Origin: Branchiostoma floridae
Taxonomy: Eukaryota; Chordata; Leptocardii; Amphioxiformes; Branchiostomatidae
Assembly: GCF_000003815.2 (NCBI RefSeq)
Contig: NC_049997.1
Span: 12,160,822 to 12,224,821 of the forward strand
Length of the DNA: 64,000 bases
Direction: 5' to 3'
The notes under the pieces were generated by a model. The model did no database searches. It saw nothing but the letters and a program-made list of their open reading frames with translations, and was not told the DNA's origin. Positions 39,212-51,600 of the stretch are shown piece after piece. The translations under genes and the position numbers were made by a program. Position 1 is the first letter of the stretch; each line of letters starts with the position of its first letter.

Positions 39212-39474
39212 CACTCTCACTGCACTTGGGGCACTGTTGCGGCACTGCGGGGTTCGTAGATGATTGAACGAATTTCGGAGATAAAGAACAAAATTCCATT
39301 TGGGTATTTTGTTGTCTTCTACGTCATACTTTTACCTAGTACGCAATATCATTACAAGATTATTACAAACATACAAGATTATTACAAACCGCGAAAATAA
39401 CAAAACATTGCCACAGTGAACGAACCCCGCAGTGCCACACCGGTGCCTCAAGTGCATTGAGAGTCCACCTTAAG
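39212..39474. mobile_element. MITE, family C, copy 2
   Basis: CTCACTGCACTTGGGGCACT on the left is mirrored by GGTGCCTCAAGTGCATTGAG on the right, with GCGGCACTGCGGGGTTCG and CGAACCCCGCAGTGCCACAC inside. Interior shares GTCTTCTACGTCATACTTTTAC with copy 1. Confidence 0.8.
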
Positions 39475-39611
39475 GTTCCTTGGGTTAAGTTGGGAACAAA
39501 AGATTTTTGTTTACCTTGGCCTAAGTTTAACACTGATGTTCATGAGTCAGCAGCGATAGATTATTATATTTCAGCCATACATAGTATGGTGAAATATATT
39601 GTATTCGTAAT

Positions 39612-39641
39612 GTTTCTTTCTTTCTTTCTTTCTTTCTTTCT
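39612..39641. repeat. (TTTC)n microsatellite
   Basis: About seven perfect TTTC units. Confidence 0.95.
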
Positions 39642-39774
39642 CCTGTCAAATCTTCAAAGTGATTCATCTCCGCCGTTCCTGGACCGAATGACCTGAAATT
39701 TGGCACAGGGGTAGAATGGGCCAATACCTTGATGCTTTTTTCTCAGTTTTTTTATATCTGCCTCTAAAATGATT

Positions 39775-40440
39775 TTATTGAGATTTTTTGGTCAATTTTA
39801 GACCAAAACTGTATATTTTGGCCCCTGTACCCTGGTATTACAACCAAATGATCTGAAATTTGACAGAGATGTGCCTTGATAATGCCCCCATATAAATTCG
39901 ATAACACTTTTGGTGTACAGTACAACAAAATGCTTATTTTTGCGATTTTTTTACCAATTTTTGACCAAAAAAGGACACTTATGGCCCCTGTACCCTGGTA
40001 TTACAACCAAATGAGCTGAAATTTGACAGAGATGTGCCTTGATAATGCCCCCATATAAATTCAATAACACTTTTGGTGTACAGTACAACAAAATGCTTAT
40101 TTTTGCGATTTTTTTACCAATTTTTGACCAAAAAAGGACACTTTTGGCTCCTGTACCTTGGTATTGCAACCGACTGAGCTGAAATTTGACACAGATGTGC
40201 CTTGATAATTCCTTCATATAAATTCAATAACACTTTTGGTGTACAGTGCAACAAAATGCTTATTTTTGCGATTTTTGGCCAATTTTTGACCAAAAAAGGA
40301 CACTTTTGGCTCCTGTACCCTGGTATTACAATTGAATGACCTGAAATTTGGTATAGATAGGCATTAGATACTTGGTAACAAGATTCAAGTAAAATTTTTG
40401 ACATAAACAACTTTAAAATGATTAATTTTGGCACTTTTCT
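39775..40440. repeat. 163-bp tandem repeat, about four copies
   Basis: The anchor GGC(C/T)CCTGTACC recurs at 39821, 39984, 40147 and 40309, spaced 162 to 163 bp. Units share ATTTTTGACCAAAAAAGGAC, TCTGAAATTTGACA-like and AACACTTTTGGTGTACAGT blocks. The open frames on the minus strand here are repeat artefacts. Confidence 0.85.
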
Positions 40441-41675
40441 GAGGGGAAATTTGTTTTCTTTTGGCCTCCTGACGTGACCTTCCGTGACCCCGCACAGAGC
40501 CACACCTGTGCGCGTCAGCCGGAGAGTTAATTGAATCAAAGACCTAGCCAATCAGCGAAGAGGAGGCCAAAGGCTAATTAATATTCATAAGCGGGGCCTC
40601 ATGATCCCGTATATAGCAGTGTTCCCGCCAGGGGGAGCGAAGCCCGCCTAAGGCTCTCGCATTTTAGACTATTCAGAAGGCTTTATATTGTATCAGTTCT
40701 TAGGGGCATATCTATGATAATCGCAGCAGTCACTTAACTTCTCTTCAGGAGTTTAGCGTAACACTATTTCAGGTCAAACCGTCAAAGGCAACTAAAAACA
40801 AACTTTAACGTTACTGAGTTCAACAGTACTTATAACTTGTTATCCGAAGTTGAAACGCTAGCGATGGTATTTTCGCTGCGCTGTTAGCTCCGTGCGACTG
40901 TTGTTGACGGTCTTATAACGGTATATTTTGCACCCCTGTACCCTGGTATGAGTAACATTTGGTATAGATAGGCATAAGATAGTTGGTAAAATGATCCAAG
41001 TAAAATTTTTGGCTTAAAGTACTGTAAAAGGCTTAATTACAGCACTTTTTTTAGGGGAAATTGGTTTTCTTTCGTTCTCCATGCCATGATCTTTCGGACG
41101 TTCACCCCACAGAGCCGACATCTGCACCTGCGTCTAGCCGGCAGGAAGAGTTAATTCAATTAATGGTTCAGCCAATCAGCGAAGAGGAAAGCGAAGGCTA
41201 ATTAATATTCATAAGCGGGACCACACAATACGTTAACTTGAAGACTCAGGCCGTACAGACTTCTCGCCAGGATTTTTTCAAAGCGTCGGACAGGGGTCCG
41301 GGGGCCGCCGAATGTCCCTGGCGGGATCCAGGGGCAGGGCCACTGTGGGGGGGGGGGGGGGGGATCCCAGGTGGGCGAAGCCCCCCCGGAAGCTCTTGCA
41401 TTTTAGACTATTGAGAAGGCTTCTTTTATCAGTTTTTTTAGGGCCATATCTATAATCGTAGCAGTCACTTACTTCTCTTCAGCAGTTTGACTTTAAAATA
41501 TTTCGGGTCAAAGCTTCAAAGACAACTAAAACCTCATAAACAACAAACTTTACTTAGCTCAACAGTATACAAAAATATTGTACGGGTTGCCATCCTTAGT
41601 TGAAGCGCTTATTTATAGCGCTAGTATCTTCGATGCGCCGTTAGCCGCCGTGCGACTTTTGTTGACGGTCTGATA
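40310..41675. repeat. Diverged tandem duplication of about 0.6-0.7 kb (40310-40912 and 40921-41675)
   Basis: Blocks occur twice in the same order: GGTATAGATAGGCAT, CAGCCAATCAGCGAAGAGGA, GGCTAATTAATATTCATAAG, GCATTTTAGACTATT, CGCAGCAGTCACTTA/CGTAGCAGTCACTTA and TTGTTGACGGTCT. The 163-bp repeat feeds into the left edge of the first copy. A 17-base G run lies at about 41347 in the second copy. No coding content recognised. Confidence 0.8.
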
Positions 41676-42277
41676 TCCCTACGTCGCCGCCTCGCTGATA
41701 TTCCCACGAACATGTTTCAAGAAAAATACCCAGCAAAAAACGCTGTTCTGCGTCAAATTCTATTCTATAAAACATGTGGGACTCAGTGTTATAGTCTAAA
41801 TATTTTGTAGAAGCACCGCTGTAGGAAAGAAGGTCCAAGCAATGTAAAACATCACGTAGCATGAAGTTCGCTGTCAACTGGCACACAGCACATGGCTGTT
41901 TGAAACTCTAAGTCTCATCAACAGCCGTGTTTGATTGATAGCCGGCGGTCCTTTGATGAAGTCGGCGAAAGGTGCGTTAGTTAGAAAATCTGCGTTTAGT
42001 TTTGATACGTAATTATAAGTTAGACAGTGGCGAGAATGATTATTTTCTCATCAATATTTCTCTTCAGAATTATTTGAACTTAATTGTACATCTAAACAAT
42101 TGGCTTACCTGTGCAATGTTTATATGATTAATGATCAGTGTACTGAAATCATGTGTAACGTATGACTCCTAGTCAATAGATTAGCATTTTCTCTATAGTG
42201 ACCACCTGTCTATAGTGGCCACATTTCCTAGTGCTGTTGTTGTTTGACATAAACTTTGAACATTTAAATTGTAAGTA

Positions 42278-42418
42278 ACTTTAAACTGCCAGAGTTTCAG
42301 CCCAATAAAACACTCTCAGCGCCAGGGTATGAACAGACTGACCAGACAGACGAAAATAAATCCTCGAACAAGGTTCAATCGTATCTTCCGGGTCTGGCAG
42401 GAAGTTGTTAAACTAAAA
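42278..42418. mobile_element. Diverged relative of the piggyBac-like MITE at 16947
   Basis: Shares TTTAAACTGCCAGAGTTTCAG with GCCC.AT.AAA and later CGAACAAGG and CTTCCGGGT with 16947-17181, ending near GTTGTTAAAC. The middle is shortened. Confidence 0.6.
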
Positions 42419-43601
42419 TAATAATAGGCTCGATGGCTGATTGCATACAAAGTAAAACAGTTTAACAGTTTTACAGCTTGAAGAAAACAAACGCTCCTAC
42501 AGTACCTGCACCTGCTTGATAATTATTAAATCGTATGCCCTACTTGAATAAAAAAAATTTCACTGCAATAATGAATGTACCCACATCACAAGGAGCTTAT
42601 ACTTTTTTTAAACTTACACCTAGTTATCGTACTGAAAATTGTTAATGACATTACATGAAGTCATTCAACAATTTTCAGTCATGATGAAAATTTTCTGAAT
42701 GGAAAGTGTGATTATTGTCATTTTCTGAAAAATAGAAGCAAGCTCTGTTTTTACCTGGAATCAATTCACAATACCAGTCCACTTTGGGGGATAATGTACT
42801 GTTAAGAGGATGTTCCATTTTTGCGCAGGGGTGATTTGGAACAGTCCAATGTTGCGTGGGAAGGGGTATGGCTGAAATATGCTGTATTTGCTCTTAAGCA
42901 AATGTCGGCCTTTCTAGTTCCCTCTAAGACCTGTGTATATCTCAGGTCTCTCATTGAATCACATAGTTCAGGAGCATGGCTCAAACCTGCCCTTTACAAA
43001 ATCCATAGGGAACAAGGAAAGACAGGTTGGGAATTCTGATAAGGTCCGCCTTATACGATGGTACTGAACCTTACAGGAGGTTTCTCCGAGGGTTTTTAAA
43101 AGGACTGACTCCAGGGGATGGCAAATCAATTCTAAATGGCACGGCGCGCTCTCTTCAGTAAAGGACCTGTGGTGAAAAATGGTCACACAGCAATTTCTTT
43201 ATTAGAGATGCTCTGCAAAAAGTGCTCTTTGTTATCAATATGGGTTGGTCAGATTACAAGATGTATGGTTAGGGATCGGGGGAATCGCGTGAGGAATATG
43301 GTTTTGTATTTTGATCTGGGTATCAATTGTCATTTTCAGTTGATCTGCTATTGCAGTGAATCCTTGATAAATAAACTTTGGAGAGTGATGGGAGTTGCAG
43401 GGCAAACTAGCTACATTTGTAGCTACACAACATATATCTAATCTAGTATCTGTAACCTTTTGCACCTTATTCAAGTTATTGCTACTAAAGAGTTCGATCA
43501 AACAACAAACTATGTAAAACTCAGGCACATTGTCTTTCCTTGTTTTCATGCTAATACATCTATGATGAAAAATGAACTTGAAATGAAAAAGTTGACTGCA
43601 T

Positions 43602-43802
43602 TTCAATACATTCAAGTTAGCGGGGATTTAATTTCATGGTAGCAGGAAAATGGAGTGTTCGCGGTGGTTTTAAGTTCACGGCAGTGCTATAGACTGTAGT
43701 CAAAAACTATAATGGAAACGGTAGTTTTAAGTTCGCGATAAAGTGGCCACCGCAAAAAGCGCGAAATTAAAATCCACCACGAACATTTCGGCATTTACGG
43801 TA
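43602..43802. mobile_element. MITE, family B, full copy
   Basis: The left arm TTCAAGTTAGCGGGGATTTAA is mirrored on the right by TTAAAATCCACCACGAACATT. Interior repeats of GGTTTTAAGTTC lie between. A truncated relative is at 24404-24540. Confidence 0.65.
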
Positions 43803-44339
43803 CAATATTCCCAGCTAAATGCTGAAAGGATCATGTGAACCTGATATGAGTCTGTTTTTTTGACACTTATGGTATTCCATTTGGAGAGTATTATGGTTAT
43901 CATAATGGTTATTTTGCAGCAAGGTTTTGTAACTGACCGCCCATGCAGGTACTGGACACTATGGAGACTAATACCTGCATTATGCACAAAAGAAAACCTT
44001 CCAACCGGTCAGCTCAATACATGCCCTACTTTAACCTCTTCCATCAGAGATGTCACAGTTTGCTGAACTGTGATCGATTGTAGTAACGATAGGCTAGTGT
44101 ATGCCTGCCAACCGTGCCGCCTCTCGGCCCCGCATGGCCGACCATTGATTCTTTTCCCGCGAGCACTTTTCCACCCCTGCCCACAATATCTTAAGGATGT
44201 CCATCTCTGTCTATTCCTATTAAGCAAGGAGAGCCTAGCTGACGCCATGGCCTAAGGAATACCGGAAAGTATACGATACAAGTTGGATAATACATCTACA
44301 ACTTGTTTAAATGAAAATCATCATCCTCTTTACGTGGCA

Positions 44340-44525
44340 GTGCACATCTCCATTTGTATAGCCCTTTGGCCACACAATTGTGCAAGCAATACAGAAAGGG
44401 GCTAGTCCACAGTAACTAGTGTAAGTGGTGTGTGTTCAGCCACCATACCCTTTCTTTGTGCTCAGTGTTGAACAGTCGCTGGCAAGACCCAACTATGGCT
44501 TGAACCTGCAAATTCCTGGATGCAA
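44340..44525 (-). mobile_element. Degraded SINE body, copy 2
   Basis: Minus-strand body similar to 34550-34800 (TGTGTGGCCAAAGGGCTA, GGAGATGTGCACTGCC, AAGGGTATGGTGGC) but the tRNA-like head is poorly conserved. Confidence 0.55.
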
Positions 44526-46032
44526 AATTGACACTCTAGTTACCAGGCTATTTGCACTGTTTCTACATGTAGGACTTACCCAACATAAAACTTTTAAAAC
44601 ATGGTTTTCCATCAGAAAGAACAGCATAATAGCTACCAAAAAATCAGCACCACGGACAAGCCATGCCAACCATGTTTGGTGGTAGTAGAAGAACAGCACA
44701 ACTACACATATTTTACTTATGGATTTGATGGAAAGTTTTTGCAGTGCGCATTTCAAAGTTGTTAGCAACTAGTTATATTGATATCATGCTGTTAGTACAG
44801 CCAAACCTTTAGAAGTGACCAGCTCTAAATCAGAACAACTTCGCCACTGTAGCCACTCCATAATCAGTGCCATATCTCCACATAAAATCCCTGACAACCT
44901 CGACCCACTCAAGGCCAGGGCCCTTCTTACTCTGATGACCGAGCCAAATATCACTCACTCTCACACTTTAAATTCAGAAAAACCCACTCAAATAGAGCAA
45001 TCCATAGAACCCACATTAAAGTGTATTGATTTGTACATCACAAATCTGCACATGAATCCAAAACCGTACTTCAAGGCTACTTCTCAATCAGAATTCAGAT
45101 TTTCAGAACTCGCCTGGGGTACATGTAGACACATCAATCCATGGAGGGTACCACACATCAATATCAATTTCTTGCTGACCGGCGCTTGGCGAGAAGAAAA
45201 AAAGATTTCACAAAACGTCCCACACGGAAATCGATAGGGACATCATCCGCTCGATTGTTTCCATCACTTTTCCGAAAGTCCAGTTCACCTATTATCTAAT
45301 GTGTTTGGCAATTTAGCTAGATTGGAAATCGTAACGAAGCGTATGTGATTTAACGGCAGCACCAACCTGCAACCACAGACATGTATTCGAAGTTTGAAAC
45401 ACCCACACGAGAAAAACGGTTCAGAGTCATGTCCGAGAACTACAGGTCAAACAAACTCCATATATGGTTATCGGGTGGTGTCGGATTATTCCCGCGGTTT
45501 TAACGAGACTCATTGAATGCATGTCTACTGTGCAGGAGAGATTATATTACAAAGTAGATCGCTAATCAGCGAGATGTGGTTCAGTAATGGAGGCTTTTCA
45601 ACCCGCGCCACTTCTCCGGATGCATTCAAACGATTCCATTATTGCATTACGGCCGGGAGGCACCCTCAATTACTATGGCAATCAAATCAGCGTTATGTAC
45701 GAAGTGTTTAGGTTTCATGGTCATGGCCTGGCTGTTCAACATGCCTGTCTACAAGAATAATCTTTTATGTCTGTACTACCACTAAAAAATCCAAGGATAG
45801 GCAAGGCAAGTTTTATGTCTGTACCCCTAAACAAATCCAAGGATAAGCAAGGCACTTTTCCATCTTTTCATTTTACAGTTGATTACAAAATAAGAATACA
45901 GGTTAGTTTTGTACTGTGGAGTATACACTAGTAGGTGAAGTGACTGACAATCATTCAACCAAGGGCTAAACAGACACCAACTGCACAATGCATACACCTT
46001 GACAAATCCTAGTATGGTATTCCCCAAATTCT

Positions 46033-46172
46033 TCCACTCCCATGAAAAATTGTTGGTTTTTTAATACCAGTGTCCTTGGTACTGAAATTCTTTCTGTCCA
46101 TGTCCACTCCCATGAAAAATTGTTGGTTTTTTAATACCAGTGTCCTTGGTACTGAAATTCTTTCTGTCCATG
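46033..46172. repeat. 70-bp tandem duplication, two copies
   Basis: TCCACTCCCATGAAAAATTG at 46033 and again at 46103, with TACCAGTGTCCTTGGTACTG and TCTTTCTGTCCATG identical in both. The near identity implies a recent event. Confidence 0.9.
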
Positions 46173-47611
46173 TCTATGTTGTATTGTACTGTTCAGACTC
46201 CATAGTTGTACGTGGGAACTTCTTTTCCAGTGTATGTCTTGCTTACTAATTCAGCCAGTCATAAACACAATGTCGAGGCATTTCCCCAAGCTTTGACAAC
46301 TCCGGTGGGTATAGAAGGGGCAATTCTGGTGTCCATTTCACCTATTTGTCATGCGTAGCTGAGCTCTCATGTTCTTTGGGTCAGACTGGGGGCCTCGCGC
46401 TGGAAATGTCAAAGTTAAGAACTGCCATTACTTCAAACGAGTGTAATACCCAGAGGGATGGTGGCTGGGAGACGTCTTGACACTTGCAAGACTCCAACAA
46501 GACTTCCGGCTAAGAAGTGTGGCAAAGGAAAAAAGTATTACCCAGACAGTTTCGCTGCGTCTATGCATATTCTGAGGACCTGCATCAATTATCGGCCATT
46601 TTCAACCATATTCTAAATCGTACAAAGCAGCTTAAAAATAAGCAAATATATGCCATCGATTGCAAAAATAAATATCTGAAAATGCATACTAATGTCAAAG
46701 AACATAGTGTGAACAAAGAAGATGTGAAAGAACAAAAATGAAGAATCTATTCTTCTGTATACTATATTCTATGTGTTCAGTCATTTGTTAAACCCGTCTA
46801 CTTAGATTTCATAATGAAAGAGACTTTTTTTTGGTCAAACTTTTTTTATTTGCACGCTCGCATCCGTTTTAGGATTCCCAGAGGATGTCATCCATATGAT
46901 CAAATCAACATGGCCTAAGGCCTTTTCTTCTGCTTATTAGCACAAACTTTGTTCTTTGTTTTCTTTTGAATCAAAGTAAAGCTCAAAAGTGAAAAGCATA
47001 TAGCAGACAGACAAAAAGCGACGTGTCAGAATCACAGAATAAAGACGGAGCTTCATATATACATGTACAGTGATTGCAATTCATAGCTATGCTATGCTGA
47101 AATGCCAAGTCATCAGTCTTAAATAAATTTTTTTTCTTCTTCTGTAGCTGTAACACATCATCACAAATCTTAATTAGCATATGATCTAATATAAGATAGA
47201 GCATGGTATCATTACTGAATTGATTAGCCTGGCGGTGGTTACCTAATGGAGTTGAGGTAACGGCAAGCCACGAGCCCAATTTACTGTTTCAAATGAAATC
47301 CCTATGGATTGCGCATGAAGGCATGAAGACTAGCGATCTGTACTCAGACCACAACTCAACGTCATAAAATAATTAGGCATGTTTCCCAGTTTCTCAAGCA
47401 TTGGTTAACACAGAAAATAGAGCCAATAGCAAGAATTCTATCGATGGCCATGAAAATACGTAGGAAAATACCATAATTTCAGGCAAGTGAAAAGTTGGTT
47501 CGGGCAATACTTGCCCAATAGGACAAGTGAATTTTAGAAAACTTGTCCAACCCTGAATGATGCAACAGCTTCACATAGAAAGAAACAGACATTCGATTCA
47601 CAGTCAAGCCT

Positions 47612-47680
47612 GTGCCGCAGTGAAAGAACCCTGCAGTGCCACACCGGTGCCCCAAGTGCAGTGAGATACCACCATAACCA
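47612..47680. mobile_element. MITE, family C, right-end fragment
   Basis: CCCTGCAGTGCCACACCGGT and GCCCCAAGTGCAGTGAGATA with CCACC match the right ends of copies at 32697-32936 and 39212-39474. Confidence 0.7.
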
Positions 47681-47887
47681 GAAGTAAGAAATTGGATTGA
47701 TGAGGCCCCATGATTGTGGTGTCCTTATCAGAGCCGGGCCACCTGCCTGTCAGGAAATTGAAACCCTGGCTTGATGCAGGGGTATTATCATGTCCAGGAT
47801 ATTACCTTTTATAGACACTGGGGTGACTGTAGTGTACAGTATCATCCATGATTGCCCCCCCCCCCCTTCTGTCTTTTGGAAACATAA

Positions 47888-48243
47888 CCTTAGGCCCAAT
47901 CTATACACAGTTTTTGCCGATATCTGTGGAGATGTCGGGAGGGATCTGGAACGTTGGCCACGGGACACCCGTGGCACTTGCAGTCATAAACAGCTATATA
48001 GCCTAATGAGCCCGCGTAATATGCTAATGAGCCCTCCCAAAGTCGGGACACATCTACACGCGCGCGGAAGCTGTCGGGGACCCCTGCTAAGCTATCGTAC
48101 GAATCCTCCGGACCTTTCGGGAGAAATTCTGCCGATATCTTTATGGCGATATTGCAGTTCCATCTAGATGCTGAAAAAAAGCTGCTCGCGAGAGGTTGTC
48201 GGTTCGCCGATATCGGGAAAAACCGTGTCTAGATCGTGCCTTA
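47888..48243. mobile_element. MITE, family D, next to the Kolobok-type element
   Basis: Left end CTTAGGCCCAATCTATACAC with AGTTTTTGCCGATATC, right end GCCGATATCGGGAAAAACCG with TGTCTAGATCGTGCCTTAG, forming inverted repeats of about 40 bp around a 356-bp GC-rich interior. It ends 125 bp left of the TTAA at 48368. Confidence 0.75.
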
Positions 48244-48367
48244 GATACGAATAATTATAGTACTACCCATGGAAAAGGTGTATCATTTAGTTTTAAAAGC
48301 TTGTAGGATTGATTCAGAAGTTGATTATGCATTATCCATATAATCTTAACATTGTTGATTATAATAA

Positions 48368-48371
48368 TTAA
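48368..48371. repeat. Left TTAA target-site duplication
   Basis: TTAA directly abuts the left terminal repeat; the right-hand twin is at 55946-55949. TTAA targets are typical of Kolobok and piggyBac elements. Confidence 0.85.
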
Positions 48372-48662
48372 AGCCCCCATGCAACGGCCTATGCGAATTT
48401 TGAGAAATAAATGAGGCTAACCATGTGTAACACGGAAATAAAGTCCTTCTTGACGAAGCGCCACCTATTTTGCACGCACAAAGCAAAAACTGCACCTCCG
48501 GCTCACATTTCTCAAAAGTGCGGCTGGACCGGAAGTGACGTCACACGGGGCATTCCCGGCACCGCGGGAAAAACATCAACACTTTTGCAGACGACATTTC
48601 TGTCTCAGCGTCAACTTTCACTTCCTTCCTTGTTGTTTCCGTCGTTATGTAATTTTTTCGTC

Positions 48663-51600
48663 ATGGTTAAACGCTGTGTGGCTTTTGGGTGTAGTAACAC
48701 GTCTCGGTTAGGTTTTAGTTTGCATAAATTCCCCCAAACTCCGTGGAGACGTCGTCAATGGGAGCGGTTCGTCCAGCGCCGAAGAGCACAGTGGACTGTA
48801 GGTGCCTGTTCCTACCTTTGCAGCAAACATTTCTCCGTGAAACAGTTTTATGGCGGGCTTGAAAGTCAATTCGGGCTGGACAGGCGGGCCAAGCTGCAGA
48901 AAACGGCCTGTCCGGATATCTTGGACGCGGCAGACGCAGACGGAAGTGCCGGGCGAGAAGGAGCGTCGTCTGCTCGCCGGTCAGCTGTCGAGAAGCTCAA
49001 CAATCACCGGGTAGGTGACATATTCCAACGAAATAATATCAGATCTATGGTAAACGACGAAAAATATATAAAAATAAGATATTGGTGTGTGTTGTATGTT
49101 TGAACAAACAAATAAAGGTAGCGTATCTACGAAATTAAGTGGCCCATGGGGGAGGGGGGCGCCGGCAAAATATGTAAACAAACATGCCTACGTCACGCTT
49201 GTTCCGTGAAACGCTGGCTTAAGTATGGGGTTAATTACATGACATATATCAACATGGCATTCACTGTCATCATATTTTCTGTTTTTGTAACTGAGCCCGT
49301 AAAAATGATGCACTCTGAGCTTACTTTAGTTTAGCTGATGTCTTAAATGTCATGTTGTAGGGTTATATTTTGTAGTTTTCTAGTTTGTAAATAGTTCTAT
49401 CCCTTCATCTTTCATACAGATAATTGCCGACCTGCTAGAGGATCATGTAAGTTGTTGTTTTCTATAGAATAAGTTTTGACAGTTTACTCATAAAGTGCAG
49501 GCAGTCTGGAATATACGAACATTTCTATTTTTGTTATTCTTGATGTATTGTGTTACTGAAAATGAACACATGTGCAGTACTTTGTTGAAACAATATTAAC
49601 TACATGTATTTAATGAGAAGAGGTCATTAAGTATTTCTTGCATTGCTTGGATGACAGTAGGTTTGTACCTACAATGTACCAAACAATAAAATTTGCAATA
49701 AAATTGTTATCATCAATTTGCTGTAGGAGAGTGAGGCAAGAGGCACTGTTGAAATTGAGGTAAGTGAATTACAGATATCTAGATAGCAACTCGTTTATTT
49801 TCTGAGACAATCTTTTTTGGTGGCCGGTTTTGAATGTAACATGATATAACGTTACATACTGAGTTGTTATGGCATGTGATTGTTCATCAAGATATGTATC
49901 ACAAAATTATTGTCATTTTATTAGAAATATTATGACAGATGCTTCATGCCCACCATTTTTTGACTTAATGATTATGCAACAAATCATAAATTTTCTCCAT
50001 ATTAAGGATGAGCAGCTAGAAAGTGCACAGGATGCTGGTCACATGGATGTTGGAGTGCAGACAAAACAATCAGTCAGAAACCAAGGTAAAGATTATGGTG
50101 TAGTTTGGTTTATAACATTGTTAAAATGTATTGTGACAACTATTTGGGAATGGAAGAGTTGGTCAACCCTCTTTTTCTTAAACCTTCCTAACAAATTAAA
50201 ATAAAGCACTTTCTTTTCTTCTGTATTACAGGCACCCAGGTTACACCAGGAAAGGCTGATGTGGGTATTCAGTGTATGCTGCTGTGCCCAGAACATCATA
50301 CCCACATGCAAGAGGATGAAGAAGAGGAGGAAGAGGAAGACGAGGAAGAGGAAGATGATGATGATGATGAGTACTTCCCTACAGAGGAGGAGCTCTTGGG
50401 GGCTAAGAGGTTTGCCATGTCAATTTTGTAAAAACACAATACTATTATAGTTCCTTTTCTCACTGTAGCCACAGTTGTCACTTTTTCCCTCGTAATATTA
50501 TCAGGTTTATTTACACAATCTATTCTTTGCTTTCATTGCCAAATACATGTAGTGATGATGAGGACTTTGACCTTGAATGGGAAACACATGAGGGAAACAC
50601 AGACACACCACCGCCACCACATCGTGAGAGGAAGTACCTTGTGTTTGAAAGTGCTCTGCTACAACTCTTTACCTTGTGTCTGCTTTGTGGCGGAGCAGTG
50701 AACTTGACACTTGACACGGCAGGCTCTTTCTTGCAAGTGACACAAGTTTGCAAGTTATGCAAGTTTGTGAGGAAATGGTCTAGCCAACCATTCATCGGCA
50801 ACACACCGGCAGGAAACCTCCTGATGTCAGCGGCTATTCTTTTTGCAGGTATTATGATTTACTGTTGTAAGATGTATTACAACATTCATCTTTACCTCAC
50901 ATTCTATACCGTTTGTTTCTTGACCGGTGCAATGGCCTAGTGGTTAGAGTGTTCGCCTTGCATTCGGTAGGTCGTGAGTTCGAACCCCGGCCGGGTCATA
51001 CCAAAGACTTTAAAAATGGTACATGCTGCTTTCTCAGCTTAGCACTCAGCAATAAAGAGAAAGAGTATGGAAGTTAAACACACATCACTACTAGCGGACC
51101 AGCCCCCTGCTGTAGTGGCATAGTGTATGTGTGGCCCAAGGGCTACTCGAAATGGAGATGGGCGCCACCCCAAAAGCATCTGCGCAGATATAAGGGTAAC
51201 TTTAACTAACTTAACTTATACCGTTTGTAAAGTGTGGCTTAAATATAATTCTAAAACTGTTAAGTACATAAAATTTATAAACAGTTATATATGAGAATAT
51301 TTGAATATAGGAGAATATTTCCAGTCATTGTCACCTAACAGTAACAAATCAATGTCTTTGTAGGTGCAATTCCCAAACAAGCGCTGCACATGTTCCGGCA
51401 TTTGAGTTGCCAGTGTGTCTCCATCAGGACTTTCTTCCGTCATCAGCGCCTTTACCTGCACTCTGCAATCCAGAATGTGTGGCAGGCACAGCAGGATGGG
51501 CTACTCAACTCAGCTGTACAGCCGCTCATCCTGGGCGGTGATGGGAGGGCGGACAGCCCAGGCCACTCAGCAAAATTTGGGTCATACACATTGATGGACT

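Larger units (their letters stand above)
30134..48367. other. 18-kb stretch without a recognised host gene
   Basis: No exon with a known domain was found on either strand. It contains retrotransposon fragments, SINEs, several MITE families and tandem repeats, listed separately, in AT-rich background. Being upstream of the first PDE3 exon I can see, it may belong to a long PDE3 intron 1 or be intergenic. Open frames such as 44815-45237 (+) have no domain signature. Confidence 0.5.

Noticed and set aside
39951-40551. Minus-strand open frames with repeated motifs
   Set aside because: They are produced by the 163-bp tandem repeat.
44815-45237. 140-residue open frame (+)
   Set aside because: No domain, no splice partners and no codon pattern that stands out; it lies in repeat-rich gene-free DNA.
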